Source of the DNA: Panonychus citri
Lineage: Eukaryota > Arthropoda > Arachnida > Trombidiformes > Tetranychidae
DNA: 64,000 nucleotides
Assembly: GCF_014898815.1 (NCBI RefSeq)
Contig: NW_026515516.1
Location: 1,178,001-1,242,000, forward strand
Direction of reading: 5' to 3'
Under the pieces are notes generated by a model, which was not told where the DNA came from, ran no database searches, and saw only the letters and a list, made by a program, of their open reading frames with translations. How positions within the stretch are numbered: the stretch's first letter is position 1; each line of letters starts with the position of its first letter. Shown piece by piece: positions 12,881 through 22,300 of this stretch. The translations under genes and the position numbers were made by a program.

Positions 12881-15563
12881 AGCCGGTAGGGTACACATTA
12901 ACAGTCAACCAATCAAACAAATTGATACTGAAGTAACTAACACAAGTGAATCAACTGAATCAATTGAAACAATTGAAGCAAGTGAAAGTGAATCATCTAC
13001 TATCGATATCGACAACATCGACCGTTCCATCACCATCGATATTGACAGTGAAGTCAGTGATAGTGATAAAGATAAATTGTACGACCTTTGCAACGAATTT
13101 CGAGACGTTTTCGCTACGAACCAACGTGAGATTGGCCGTTCAAGCCTATTCACCCACTCCATCGATACCGATAATCATCCTCCAATTGCTTGCGCTCCTT
13201 ACACGCAAGGTGCTTCAAAAAGGGAAATAACTAAAGCCCTAATAGATGAGATGCTCCTAGACGATATTATCGTTGAGTCTTCCTCTCCCTGGTCATCCCC
13301 TGTTGTCCTAGTTAGCAAGAAAACCAAAGATTGGAGACTTTGTGTTGATTATCGTAAATTGAATGCGATCACCAAGAAAGATCGATATCCGATTCCGGAT
13401 ATCAACACCTCACTCGATTGTCTCCAAGGTGCAAAGTATTTTAGCCTACTTGATCTTCGAAGTGGCTACCATCAAGTCGAATTAAACCCAGTAGATCGAA
13501 TTAAAAGTGCCTTTGTAACAACATTTGGAATGTATGAGTACAAAGTGATGCCCTTTGGCCTCTGTAACGCCCCCGCAACTTTCCAGCGATTAATGGATGT
13601 TTGCTTGGCTGGCCTCAAATACAATTCTTGTCTAGTTTACATCGACGATATCATCATATTCAGTCGAACGATGAATGAGCATTTCAATCGATTACGATCA
13701 GTCTTCAACAGATTGAGGACCGCCGGTTTGACCCTCAAACCCGAGAAGTGTACCTTCTTCAAAAAGAAAATTCTTTACCTTGGCTATGTCATCAGTGAAG
13801 ATGGACAAGAACCAGATCCTGAGAAGATAAGGACAATCCGTGATTATCCCATTCCGCTAACACTTCGAGATGTTCGAGCTTTTGTCGCACTCTGCTCATA
13901 TTATCGAAAATTCATTCGCGATTTCGCTAAGATCGCTCGCCCTCTCACTCAACTAACCCGAAAGGAAGCTCCTTTCATTTGGGGCTCAGACGAACATGAG
14001 TCATTCGAACAACTAAAAAAGTTACTTTGCTCCACTCACGTCCTAGAACACTTCGATCCAAGTCGACCAATTCAATTAAGGACCGATGCTTCCGATTTTG
14101 GATTAGGTGCTATTCTCCTCCAACGCCATGATAATAAATGGAAGCCGATTGCTTATGCCAGTCGACAATTACAAGGAGCCGAAGTCAATTACCCGATCTC
14201 CGATAAAGAATGTCTCGCCATCATCTACGCTGTTGAAAAATTCCGTCCCTACCTCGAGGGCGCTAAATTCGAAATAATCACTGATCATTGTGCCTTGTGC
14301 TTTTTAAGGTCAAAGGCTAAACTTCCTCCTCGCCTTATGCGTTACTCCATAACCTTACAATCGTTTGATTTCACTATCATTTACAAGTCTGGAAAAACTC
14401 ACGCTGATGCTGATTGCCTGAGCCGTTACCCGACTCATGATCCTGAATTTAACGATAAAGATGAACAATTTGAACAAGGTGATGAGATCTTCACCTTATT
14501 AATTCAAGAGGACTCTAAAGAAACGAGTAAACTAATTGCTGAACAACATAGTGATCCTTTCATTCAATTAAAAATGAATCAATTATCAAATTTGGACTCC
14601 CTGGATAAATTAACAAAAACTAAACTTGTTAATAACCATCGTATTAGAAACGGATTACTAGAGAGAAAAATTATTACCGAATATGGTAGCCGATGGGTCC
14701 AAGTGGTCCCCGAGACTCTAATTGATGAGCTTTTGAAATCTTATCATGATGATCCAATCGGAGGTCATTGTGGAGTCTATCAGACTTACAATCGTGTTCG
14801 TCAACGATATTATTGGCCAAAAATGCACCAGGTGATAACAAATTACATCAAAAATTGTCGCGATTGTCAATTTAATAAACAAACAAAAGTCGATGCACCA
14901 ATGAAATCGATTCATGTTGGCAGGCCTTTTGAGAAACTCGGAATCGACATAGTAGGTCCACTACCATTTTCATCAGGAAAAAAATACATCATTGTGGCCA
15001 CTGATTACTTTACTCGGTGGGTGGAGACCAAGGCGCTCACTCACAAGACCGCCTCGGTAACGGCAAAATTCCTGATCGAAAACATCGTTGCTCGCCACGG
15101 TTGCCCCGCCTCCATCCTATCTGATCAAGGTACCAATTTCACTTCATCAATAATTCAGAAACTCAGTGAATTTATGACTTCCCGCTGGCAATTTTCAACC
15201 GCCTATCACCCTCAAACCAATGGATTAACCGAGCGTGTCAACCGAACCCTTTGCCAAATGTTAATTCATTATTGTCAAGAAAATAAATCGAAATGGACTC
15301 AAATGCTACCCCTAATTACCTTCTTCACAATACAGCAGCGAACAGCAGCACAAGAGCTTCCCCATTTTATCTCATATATGGTCGAGAAGCTAATTTCCCC
15401 GTCGACATCAACCTCTCACCCACCAGTGACCAAACCAACATTGATGATTACACTAAATTCATCATCAACGAATGGAAAACTATCAGAGATCAATCGAAAA
15501 TCTTCTCTCTCGAAGCTAAAGAAAAACAAACAGCTTATCATGATTCAAAATCCAAGATTGTGA
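12777..15563 (+). CDS. pol: Pol: end of protease, reverse transcriptase, RNase H and most of integrase
   Basis: 928 codons open. Numbered from 12777: end of protease (residues 1-45), an acidic Ser/Glu/Asp linker (about 50-110), RT (about 140-400) with the catalytic YIDD at 288-291 and MPFGLCNAPATFQ before it, RNase H with first catalytic Asp in RTDASDFG at 437, then integrase. Integrase has a zinc-binding HHCC region (His664, then CRDC), and core residues Asp724, Asp783 and Glu819, giving D,D-35-E spacing. These make cDNA from element RNA and insert it into the genome. The frame is lost at about 15318-15330, after which unrelated residues run to 15563; integrase continues in another frame. 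All catalytic residues of RT, RNase H and integrase are present. Confidence 0.93.
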   Translation: MIVTTVQVIDRLPKQFSVLIGQDVMSKANIVIDCSAGRVHINSQPIKQIDTEVTNTSESTESIETIEASESESSTIDIDNIDRSITIDIDSEVSDSDKDKLYDLCNEFRDVFATNQREIGRSSLFTHSIDTDNHPPIACAPYTQGASKREITKALIDEMLLDDIIVESSSPWSSPVVLVSKKTKDWRLCVDYRKLNAITKKDRYPIPDINTSLDCLQGAKYFSLLDLRSGYHQVELNPVDRIKSAFVTTFGMYEYKVMPFGLCNAPATFQRLMDVCLAGLKYNSCLVYIDDIIIFSRTMNEHFNRLRSVFNRLRTAGLTLKPEKCTFFKKKILYLGYVISEDGQEPDPEKIRTIRDYPIPLTLRDVRAFVALCSYYRKFIRDFAKIARPLTQLTRKEAPFIWGSDEHESFEQLKKLLCSTHVLEHFDPSRPIQLRTDASDFGLGAILLQRHDNKWKPIAYASRQLQGAEVNYPISDKECLAIIYAVEKFRPYLEGAKFEIITDHCALCFLRSKAKLPPRLMRYSITLQSFDFTIIYKSGKTHADADCLSRYPTHDPEFNDKDEQFEQGDEIFTLLIQEDSKETSKLIAEQHSDPFIQLKMNQLSNLDSLDKLTKTKLVNNHRIRNGLLERKIITEYGSRWVQVVPETLIDELLKSYHDDPIGGHCGVYQTYNRVRQRYYWPKMHQVITNYIKNCRDCQFNKQTKVDAPMKSIHVGRPFEKLGIDIVGPLPFSSGKKYIIVATDYFTRWVETKALTHKTASVTAKFLIENIVARHGCPASILSDQGTNFTSSIIQKLSEFMTSRWQFSTAYHPQTNGLTERVNRTLCQMLIHYCQENKSKWTQMLPLITFFTIQQRTAAQELPHFISYMVEKLISPSTSTSHPPVTKPTLMITLNSSSTNGKLSEINRKSSLSKLKKNKQLIMIQNPRL

Positions 15564-15787
15564 ATTTCGAAATCGGTGAAAAGGTCCTCTACAAGAAAAA
15601 CATTCGAACCGACAAATTAGACACCAGAAAAGAGGGACCGTTTTCCATAATTGATAAAATAGGAGAAACAACTTACATCATCAAGAATGATGATCACGAA
15701 ATTCGAGCCCATGCCTCTCAATTATCAAAGTTTAATTCAAGAGATCGCAGGTCTCGATCACTATCACCCTCTCATCTCAACAAACAG
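15320..15787 (+). CDS. Integrase C-terminal part in a shifted frame (GPY/F module)
   Basis: After the break near 15320 the integrase continues in the frame that includes LIYGREANFP and a GPY/F-type module. That module reads GEKVLYKK, then KEGPFSIIDKIGETTYIIK, and a basic RDRRSRS tail. This module normally helps DNA binding and multimerisation. The same frame runs without a stop into the env-like signal peptide at 15788. The join with the upstream pol frame differs by a single-base shift in phase, either a real mutation or an assembly indel. Confidence 0.85.
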
Positions 15788-17440
15788 ATGATGATACTAA
15801 TCATTCTCTTTCTGATAAGCTTCGTTTCCGGGACTGAATATGGTGCTGACGTGATCTGGAGAGCAACGAAGCATAAGATAATAAATGGACGTAAAAATGT
15901 AAATTACACGATAATCATACAGAATCCATGCTTACAAATTAAATCACCCATACATGGAAGCTTGAGTATTGACGCAGATAAGTGTGAGATCGATAATCAG
16001 GGACTGGTCAACAAATTTGCCTGCAAAAGACTCATAAAGGAAGCACCGAGGTGTGGAGAGGAAATAAAATGGTTTTGGCTTAAAACCATATAATAGAGAA
16101 GATATTTGAGCTAGCACGACAACACTGTGAATCTTATGTTGAAAATCAACTTACACTTTCACTTTTGGATCAAATATAACACAGAAAAGAAGAAAAAAAA
16201 GAATATTTTCAACTCTTCTAATAGGATCAGCTGTAATTGGGTACAATTAAGATGATCTTCCAATCACCAAATTATGACTTGTTAGCAACAGCCTCAAATC
16301 TAACCTACGAGGTACTAAATAACCATCAAAATAACCTCAAGCACATTGCAGATCAGATCCTTTCAACGAACACTCGACTAGATGAGTTAGCAAATGATCC
16401 CAATCACCTCTCTCCAATCAGCCACTGTTGTTTATCAAACACAAAATCAACGAAATCATGAGAGAAACCAGAGTCGCAATGGAAAATGGGAAAGATACCG
16501 GAAAGCTTATTGAACTTTTCAAAGTAGAGTTACCATGTGGGAAAAGGTTCTTAAGCTCCATGGAAAATTGCAAAGTAACTTTCAAAACGATCAACAAAAC
16601 AATCCTCGTCGAGTTATTATTCAGAGTCGATAATTACGCTGATGATCTCATCATACAAAGTTGATCCATTCACCTTAATTCAAGAAGTAAACAACACTGA
16701 AATCTGTATCAGAATTATGTTGGCCTGAAGTTTATCGGTAAACACCACCGAAGCCGCCTGAAATGTGTGAAGTAACCGAAGATGATTTTGCATCGAAAAA
16801 CTAAATTTTGATACGGAAAGTTCTGTCACAAAGTGCCTGAGGCCGGATTATGGAAATTATCAGATTGTGTTCAAATTGGCTCTTACAACTTTCAAATTAA
16901 AAACCCCAAACGAAAATCGTTAACGAAGATTTTTTCGTCTATTGTTATGGCCAATCTCACCATTTTAACATCACCCGACCTTGTCCAAACCAAGTACTGA
17001 AAATATCTCGCTCAATGTCATTTCAGATCGGTCAAACCTCGTATACATCTAACGACCTAACATTCACACATGAGAAAGACGTGACTTCCTGGTCAACAAC
17101 AATCAACTGGCAATTATCACCCTACGATTATGAGAGAATAAAATTAGAACCAGAAAAGTTAGAATTGCTCAAAAATGTAGTCATCGAAGCTCAACGTCAA
17201 ACCAATGAATCTTGGTTCACGTACCTAAAACGTGACGCTTTTAACCTCTTTCTCGGACTCATCTCCCTTTCTATTCTCGTCATGTTAATCCTCCAAATCG
17301 TCAAAATAATCTATCAACCTAGACCAACAGTTTACTCAATGATCACTGAGCCTGTCGTCATAAGCAAAACTAAGAAAAAGAATAAGGATAAAAATTTCCC
17401 AATTAAGCCCGACTACACCCCAATTAACCAATTATTCTAA
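15788..17440 (+). pseudogene. Env-like glycoprotein gene, broken into several frames
   Basis: An ATG at 15788 opens a hydrophobic signal peptide (LIILFLISFVSG), then a Cys- and N-glycosylation-site-containing ectodomain that stops at 16093. Further fragments lie at about 16180-16664 in changing frames. One starts with a basic run just before 16220, followed by a short hydrophobic stretch, resembling the processing site and fusion segment of insect errantivirus Env. The last piece, 17015-17440, ends with a membrane segment (LFLGLISLSILVMLILQIV) and a basic cytoplasmic tail. An envelope-like gene in this place would be analogous to gypsy-type errantiviruses. Frame breaks near 16094-16240, 16430-16460 and 16665-17014 make it non-functional as read. 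I have not aligned it to any named Env. Confidence 0.7.
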
Positions 17441-17472
17441 TTTTAAGTTCTATTTTATTTCCCCTTTATTAG

Positions 17473-17919
17473 ATGCCCGGTGATAATTCTCCTTTCCTCT
17501 TTGTCACCAATATATTAGTCCTGACTCAATATCTACGAGGAATATTCAACAAGTTTGGTGTTCCTGTTTCCAATTCAATTAGGAATAACAAAAAAATTAC
17601 AGTTCAATGTACCCAATTAGAAAACAGAAAAATGGCCAAGGTAACGATTTCCGCTGGAAATAAAAAAGATTTAGATGATGGCTATCAAGAAACCAAGAAA
17701 CTCCTTAAATTTTGCCCGATAGTCTCCAAATTAAGAGAAAAACATTGTGCAATCTGCTTCAGATATGCCCACGAAACAAGGAATTGCACTTTTTGCGCTG
17801 CTTGCCTTGAGGATGGTCACAAAATAGCTTGTTGCCCTTGGTTAAGAAAAGGTGAGAAATCCCAAGAGTTAACCTCATCTCTACCGATGATCAACCTTCT
17901 TCAAAACGTCGGAAGGTGA
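17473..17919 (+). CDS. ORF3, 5' part: protein with two CCHC zinc knuckles
   Basis: 148 codons from ATG 17473. The N-terminal 90 residues are not recognised. Residues about 96-110 and 112-125 hold two adjacent zinc knuckles of the CX2CX4HX4C type: CAICFRYAHETRNC and CAACLEDGHKIACC. Such knuckles bind single-stranded nucleic acid. The ATG directly follows a pyrimidine-rich tract ending TTTATTAG (17465-17472), a strong-looking 3' splice site, so this gene could be made from a spliced subgenomic RNA. It overlaps the next frame (open from 17856), which encodes the exonuclease domain. The two probably formed one protein, now split by a frame difference. It is distinct from the gag knuckle at 12094. 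Confidence 0.7.
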   Translation: MPGDNSPFLFVTNILVLTQYLRGIFNKFGVPVSNSIRNNKKITVQCTQLENRKMAKVTISAGNKKDLDDGYQETKKLLKFCPIVSKLREKHCAICFRYAHETRNCTFCAACLEDGHKIACCPWLRKGEKSQELTSSLPMINLLQNVGR

Positions 17920-18605
17920 GAGAGAACCCCATTTTCTGGAAAAACGTTGGGAATTTTGACTCCAAATTATTGGAAAAGTTAAAACCTATCGGGAAACCAG
18001 AAGATGAAAAACCTACTTTAGCTATCGACACAGAAGGTATGGCCGTTGACGGTAAAGCACTTTTCGTCACTCTCGCCGGTTGGTTCAGCAGCAATGGACT
18101 TGGCGCCCAAGTAATCTATTGCGAATATATAAAAACAACGAACGTCGCTCATTTGACCACCCCCATATCTAGCGTCCAGATGCAACAAATTCAAGATGGA
18201 AAGCCGCTAGAAGAGGTAAAATCAAATATCTTACTGGCCTGTGGTGGTAAAAGAGTTTTGATATTTGATTCCGACGATAAAGAACTAAAAAAGATAAATA
18301 TAAGCGATGGTGATCTTAGAGAATGGAAAATCGAAGTGGTCAATGTCCAGAAACTCTATGGTAAAATTTCATTGGAAAAACTAGTTAACTTCTTCTTTCC
18401 TCATTCAAAGGGGTTGAAAAGGGACTCATATAATCCTCTCAACGGTCATAATCCAGGACTGGACTCATGTTTCACGATCAAATTGTATCGAAAGTACTTA
18501 GAACTAACCAAAGAAAGAAAGCGAATACCATCAGCAGATGAAATAAGAATGATGCTAACGGCTAATCAAAATTATTCAAACTACAATTCCCTTTGTTACC
18601 TTTGA
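17856..18605 (+). CDS. ORF3, 3' part: DEDDh 3'-5' exonuclease-like domain
   Basis: Open from 17856 to 18605; there is no upstream ATG in this frame, so it needs frameshifting, correction or fusion to the zinc-knuckle frame. A basic stretch (SSKRRKV, near 17898-17918) resembles a nuclear localisation signal. Motif I is AIDTEG with Asp at 18027 and Glu at 18033. A motif II candidate is VLIFDSDDKELKKI, with the Asp at about 18273. Motif III is GHNPGLDSCFTIKLYRK, with His at 18447 and Asp at 18462 (HX4D). Order and spacing match DEDDh exonucleases of the REXO/ISG20 type, which trim RNA or DNA 3' ends with two metal ions. All four acidic residues and the His appear to be kept. The family call comes from motif reading, not a search. 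Confidence 0.7.
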   Translation, partial: EIPRVNLISTDDQPSSKRRKVRENPIFWKNVGNFDSKLLEKLKPIGKPEDEKPTLAIDTEGMAVDGKALFVTLAGWFSSNGLGAQVIYCEYIKTTNVAHLTTPISSVQMQQIQDGKPLEEVKSNILLACGGKRVLIFDSDDKELKKINISDGDLREWKIEVVNVQKLYGKISLEKLVNFFFPHSKGLKRDSYNPLNGHNPGLDSCFTIKLYRKYLELTKERKRIPSADEIRMMLTANQNYSNYNSLCYL

Positions 18606-18643
18606 TTAATCGCAGGCACTGCTCAAAAATGGTCAATCGGAGA

Positions 18644-18992
18644 TGTAATAAAATACCAAGGAGATAAAGAGATTAATTAATTAATTTTATGATCTTGTTT
18701 TTCTCTTCTCTTTATCTCCTCACAAAGTCACCTTGCCTAATTAGCTATTTAAGAAAAGAAATTGTAATTAGTAATAGACGAGAGGATTTCAATCAGTGAA
18801 GATTGAAATCAAACCTAATAATAAGAAATTAAAGTAAATAGATATTTCAATTGATTTTCAATCAGTGAAAAGTGAAACAAAATAATTAAAGTGTTCATCC
18901 GATGTCGAATTAATTGATTCGAATAAAGTAAAAAGGTGAAAATCTATGTTTACATTAATTGGTTAATCCAATCAACGTTACCCAACTCAACA
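18644..18992 (+). repeat. 3' long terminal repeat
   Basis: 349 bp, TGT...ACA, followed by the target duplicate ATAA at 18993-18996. It carries the same hairpin with loop AGTGAA at 18785-18810. It differs from the 5' LTR by eye only in a short patch near 18762-18775. The stretch just before it (GGTCAATCGGAGA) is only a weak polypurine tract. Confidence 0.93.
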
Positions 18993-18996
18993 ATAA

Positions 18997-19285
18997 TACT
19001 TTCAATAACTTGGAATTCATATTCATGTAAAACACTTCAGGGTAAGAAAAATGTTTCTTTTCAGGAGGATCAAAGAAAAACAAAAACATTGTCTCTCTAT
19101 TCAGATGAATAGAATCTTCATTTACGGATAAATCGTGACTTGTGAAAGTAACAAGAGTTTACCATGAAAGTTACAAACAACTTTTGTTTTCTTCTCATGT
19201 TATTTACTCATTGGAAGTATGAGACATTTTGCCCAGCGAATAATTTGTTTGAGTTCCATGAAATTTTCGAAAAGATAACTTACAC

Positions 19286-19321
<36 letters not shown>

Positions 19322-22300
19322 GGGATTGTGACTGTCTTCCATATGATGTACATCTTTCATGAAGATCTTTTGAACTTTGAATTCATTTTTTGCTATTTTC
19401 CAAGTTAATATTGAGAAAAATTTGTTTTTCAGAAAATGTATATTGAAACAAGCAATGATGAATTGAATTCATGGTGCAAAAAGTTCATGATGTTTAGCTT
19501 TTTATTCATTATGATAAAAAGGATTCAGACAAAACAAAACACGTATTGAATTTGAAATCAAGTTCTTCCAGACAATGATCATCCTCACGATATCAATGAT
19601 TGTTATTAACAGAATTTGTTTGTTTCAAATTGCGGAAAAACTTTTTCAGAGAGACTCAAGGCTATTATCATGCTGATTTTCAATTCATAACTGAACATGA
19701 ATGATGAAAATTAACAAGGAAAAACAGATCACGAATAAAGTCATCACAACTTTTTACTTTCTTCATCTATTTTTTTCATTTTCAAAATATCATTCAATTA
19801 AATAAAGAGACGGATTATTATTATGGACGTGTATCTACTCAACGATTCAAGGGTTCAGAGTTTCAGGTAAGTTAGAATATCGCATTGAAATGTATGAAGA
19901 TATTTTCCAAGAATAAAAATTCAGACAATTGTGAGTTTTGGGAGTAACAAATATCATAATGAGCATAATTATAATCCACATCATGATCATTAGGATGGTC
20001 GTGGTGAGATATTAAACAAGTAATCATGGTAAAAGACAATAAAAAAATTCCATGTCTAGAGAAATTTGTCTCTTCTTTTTCATTTTTCTCCCGAAAAGAG
20101 AGAAAGGAGAAAGAATGAGAAAAGCAAAAAAGAGAATTGAATGAGGGCATCATTTTCTATTAAGAAATTTTCCAAGGTGGATGAGGAAATGATGAGGAAG
20201 ATAAAGTTGAAATATTGTTAATGTAAGAACTGGAACTCAGCTGGAATGTTGAATCGACATCATTTCAACAGGGAAGATGATGAAATTTCCACTAAAGATG
20301 AGGATGTGAAACTATTGCTAAGAAAGCGGGAGGTGAAAGGTAAAGGAAGCCAAGGTGAAAATGATTCCAAAAAAAAGAGTTCATGTAAGAATTGAAAAAT
20401 AAAACCAAGAGTAAATGTGCTGGATGATTTGGTGAGTATATTTTTGTTTGAAAAAAAAGAAGAAAAAAAATTAAGCTTCGATAATCTTTGGAATTGAAGG
20501 TAACTCCTTTCTTTAAATTAAAATGAATTTCAGAACAATTTGTCAGAACTTTTGGTGGTTATTGTTGTTGATATTCTATGGTTTTCATTCTGTACCTTTC
20601 GATATTTATTTTCAGGTTCCAAATTCTCAGAGTCATTTTAAATTTTCGTTCTCATGGTGAGAAAGAAAATTTTTCTCCAAAATAAAATAATTGAGAGAAA
20701 TGAAAAAAGTTTCTATTAATAATAGCAATGAGATTAATTTCGAGGTTTGTTTTGGAAAGTGTGAAAACGAATTATCAGAATTTTCATCATGAAATCATGA
20801 AACTCTTTCTAATCAACATGTTAACATTATTCGTTCGTTGAACTTGATTTTAATTGGAACAACTTTGATTGAACTTTTTTTTTATATTTCTTGTATCAGA
20901 GAGATTAAGTAATTGTTGTTGTATCAACTTGAAGCGTATCTTATTGATTAGATGATTTGATTGATACAAACTAATAATTTCATCCTCATCACCATCATGG
21001 TAACATGGATGACTTTTATTTTTTCTCAGCATAATCTGTATTCTTGTAATTTAATGAGATAATAATGATGATGAGAATAAGCAAAAATGAGCCTGATGAA
21101 AGTTCATATCAATGAACTTTTTTTTTCATGATTGAGAGGAAAAAAATTCTCGATTCAAGTAAAGTTGTTTGATCATGTAATAAGTATGATAAACTATTAT
21201 ATATTGTCATGTGTTTAACTTTACAAATTAACTATTAATCAGATTGATTCTGATATCATCATGAATTGATCATTAACTCAATCTTCTAGTTGAAATTGGT
21301 TAACAATAATGATAATAATCAGAATAATCAAATTAAATCAATAAGTTTACGAAAGGATTTAACTTGTTGACACACAAATCAGCTGATTAAATTAATACAA
21401 TCAAATTGATTGTCTCCATCAATTGTTTAGCTAATTGTGTAATCATCAAAGGCCAATAAACTTTTCAAACTATAGACATTTAAATTAACTTAACGTTAAA
21501 GGTTAATTGTTGAGCAATAGTAATTAAAAGGTAAACAAATGTTGATTGTTAATCCAATTGAAAAAAAATCAAAGTACAAGTTTGATATCAATTGTTTACT
21601 CAGGTATTACAAAACAATAAAGGGTCAAGGTTATTATTGTAATATTATTAATATAAACGATCAACTGACCAAAGATAAATTTCAAGTGTGTCCCTTTATG
21701 ATAATATAATAATTGTTGACCAATTATCATGGGTAATTAAGTATCTTTTCAATATTATCATTTCTGTTGATTAACTGAAAGAAATACACAAGAAGAAAAG
21801 TTTATACCTTCTAATGAACAACAATCTCAACATGATATCATTTAATGAATTCTCAAAGGGTCTAACATGACAATTTCCTCATTGGTATAATTACCATGTT
21901 GTTGATAGTGATGATAATAATGATAGAGAAGAAGAGACAAAATTGAAAATGGTATAATAGTCACGCGATTGTCTCGATTTTATTATTAATAACAATAATA
22001 ATAACGATAACAACTCCCAGCCCCTTGTGTAAGAAAACTCAATGAACTTGAAATATGATGAAAAAAAAGTATCTTTTCTCATGTCAATAATTGTCATAAA
22101 CTCTGACCATGGATAGATTTATATTAACACCATGATGATAAACATGAGACCAATATCATAATAATAAAGTAATGACCAGAATGTTTGATAAATGGTTGCT
22201 TACACAAAACTCTGATGATGAATGAAACAATTTTACAACTTAATTGATAGATAATGTTTGTCATTCTGATAATTTATCAATAGTAAAAGTCAAATTCATT

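Larger units (their letters stand above)
9505..18992 (+). mobile_element. Full-length env-bearing Ty3/gypsy LTR retrotransposon
   Basis: A 9.5-kb element bounded by two near-identical LTRs (9505-9849 and 18644-18992) that begin TGT and end ACA. It is flanked by the 4-bp direct repeat ATAA (9501-9504 and 18993-18996), the expected target duplication. Order: primer binding site, 1.47-kb leader, gag, protease, RT, RNase H, integrase, env-like region, an extra zinc-knuckle/exonuclease gene, LTR. Integrase downstream of RNase H, the CCHC gag and the VYIDDI RT motif place it in the Ty3/gypsy group (Metaviridae). It lies antisense in the putative intron of the sidestep-like gene. Several frames are broken, so this copy is probably not autonomous as read. 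Those breaks could also be assembly indels. Confidence 0.93.

Noticed and set aside
12905..13230. Frames on both strands over the pol acidic linker
   Set aside because: Shadow frames caused by the repetitive Ser/Glu/Asp codons of the real pol frame.
13790..13806. AGTGAA with CATC/GATG flanks inside pol
   Set aside because: Only a 4-bp stem within a conserved RT coding stretch; most likely chance.
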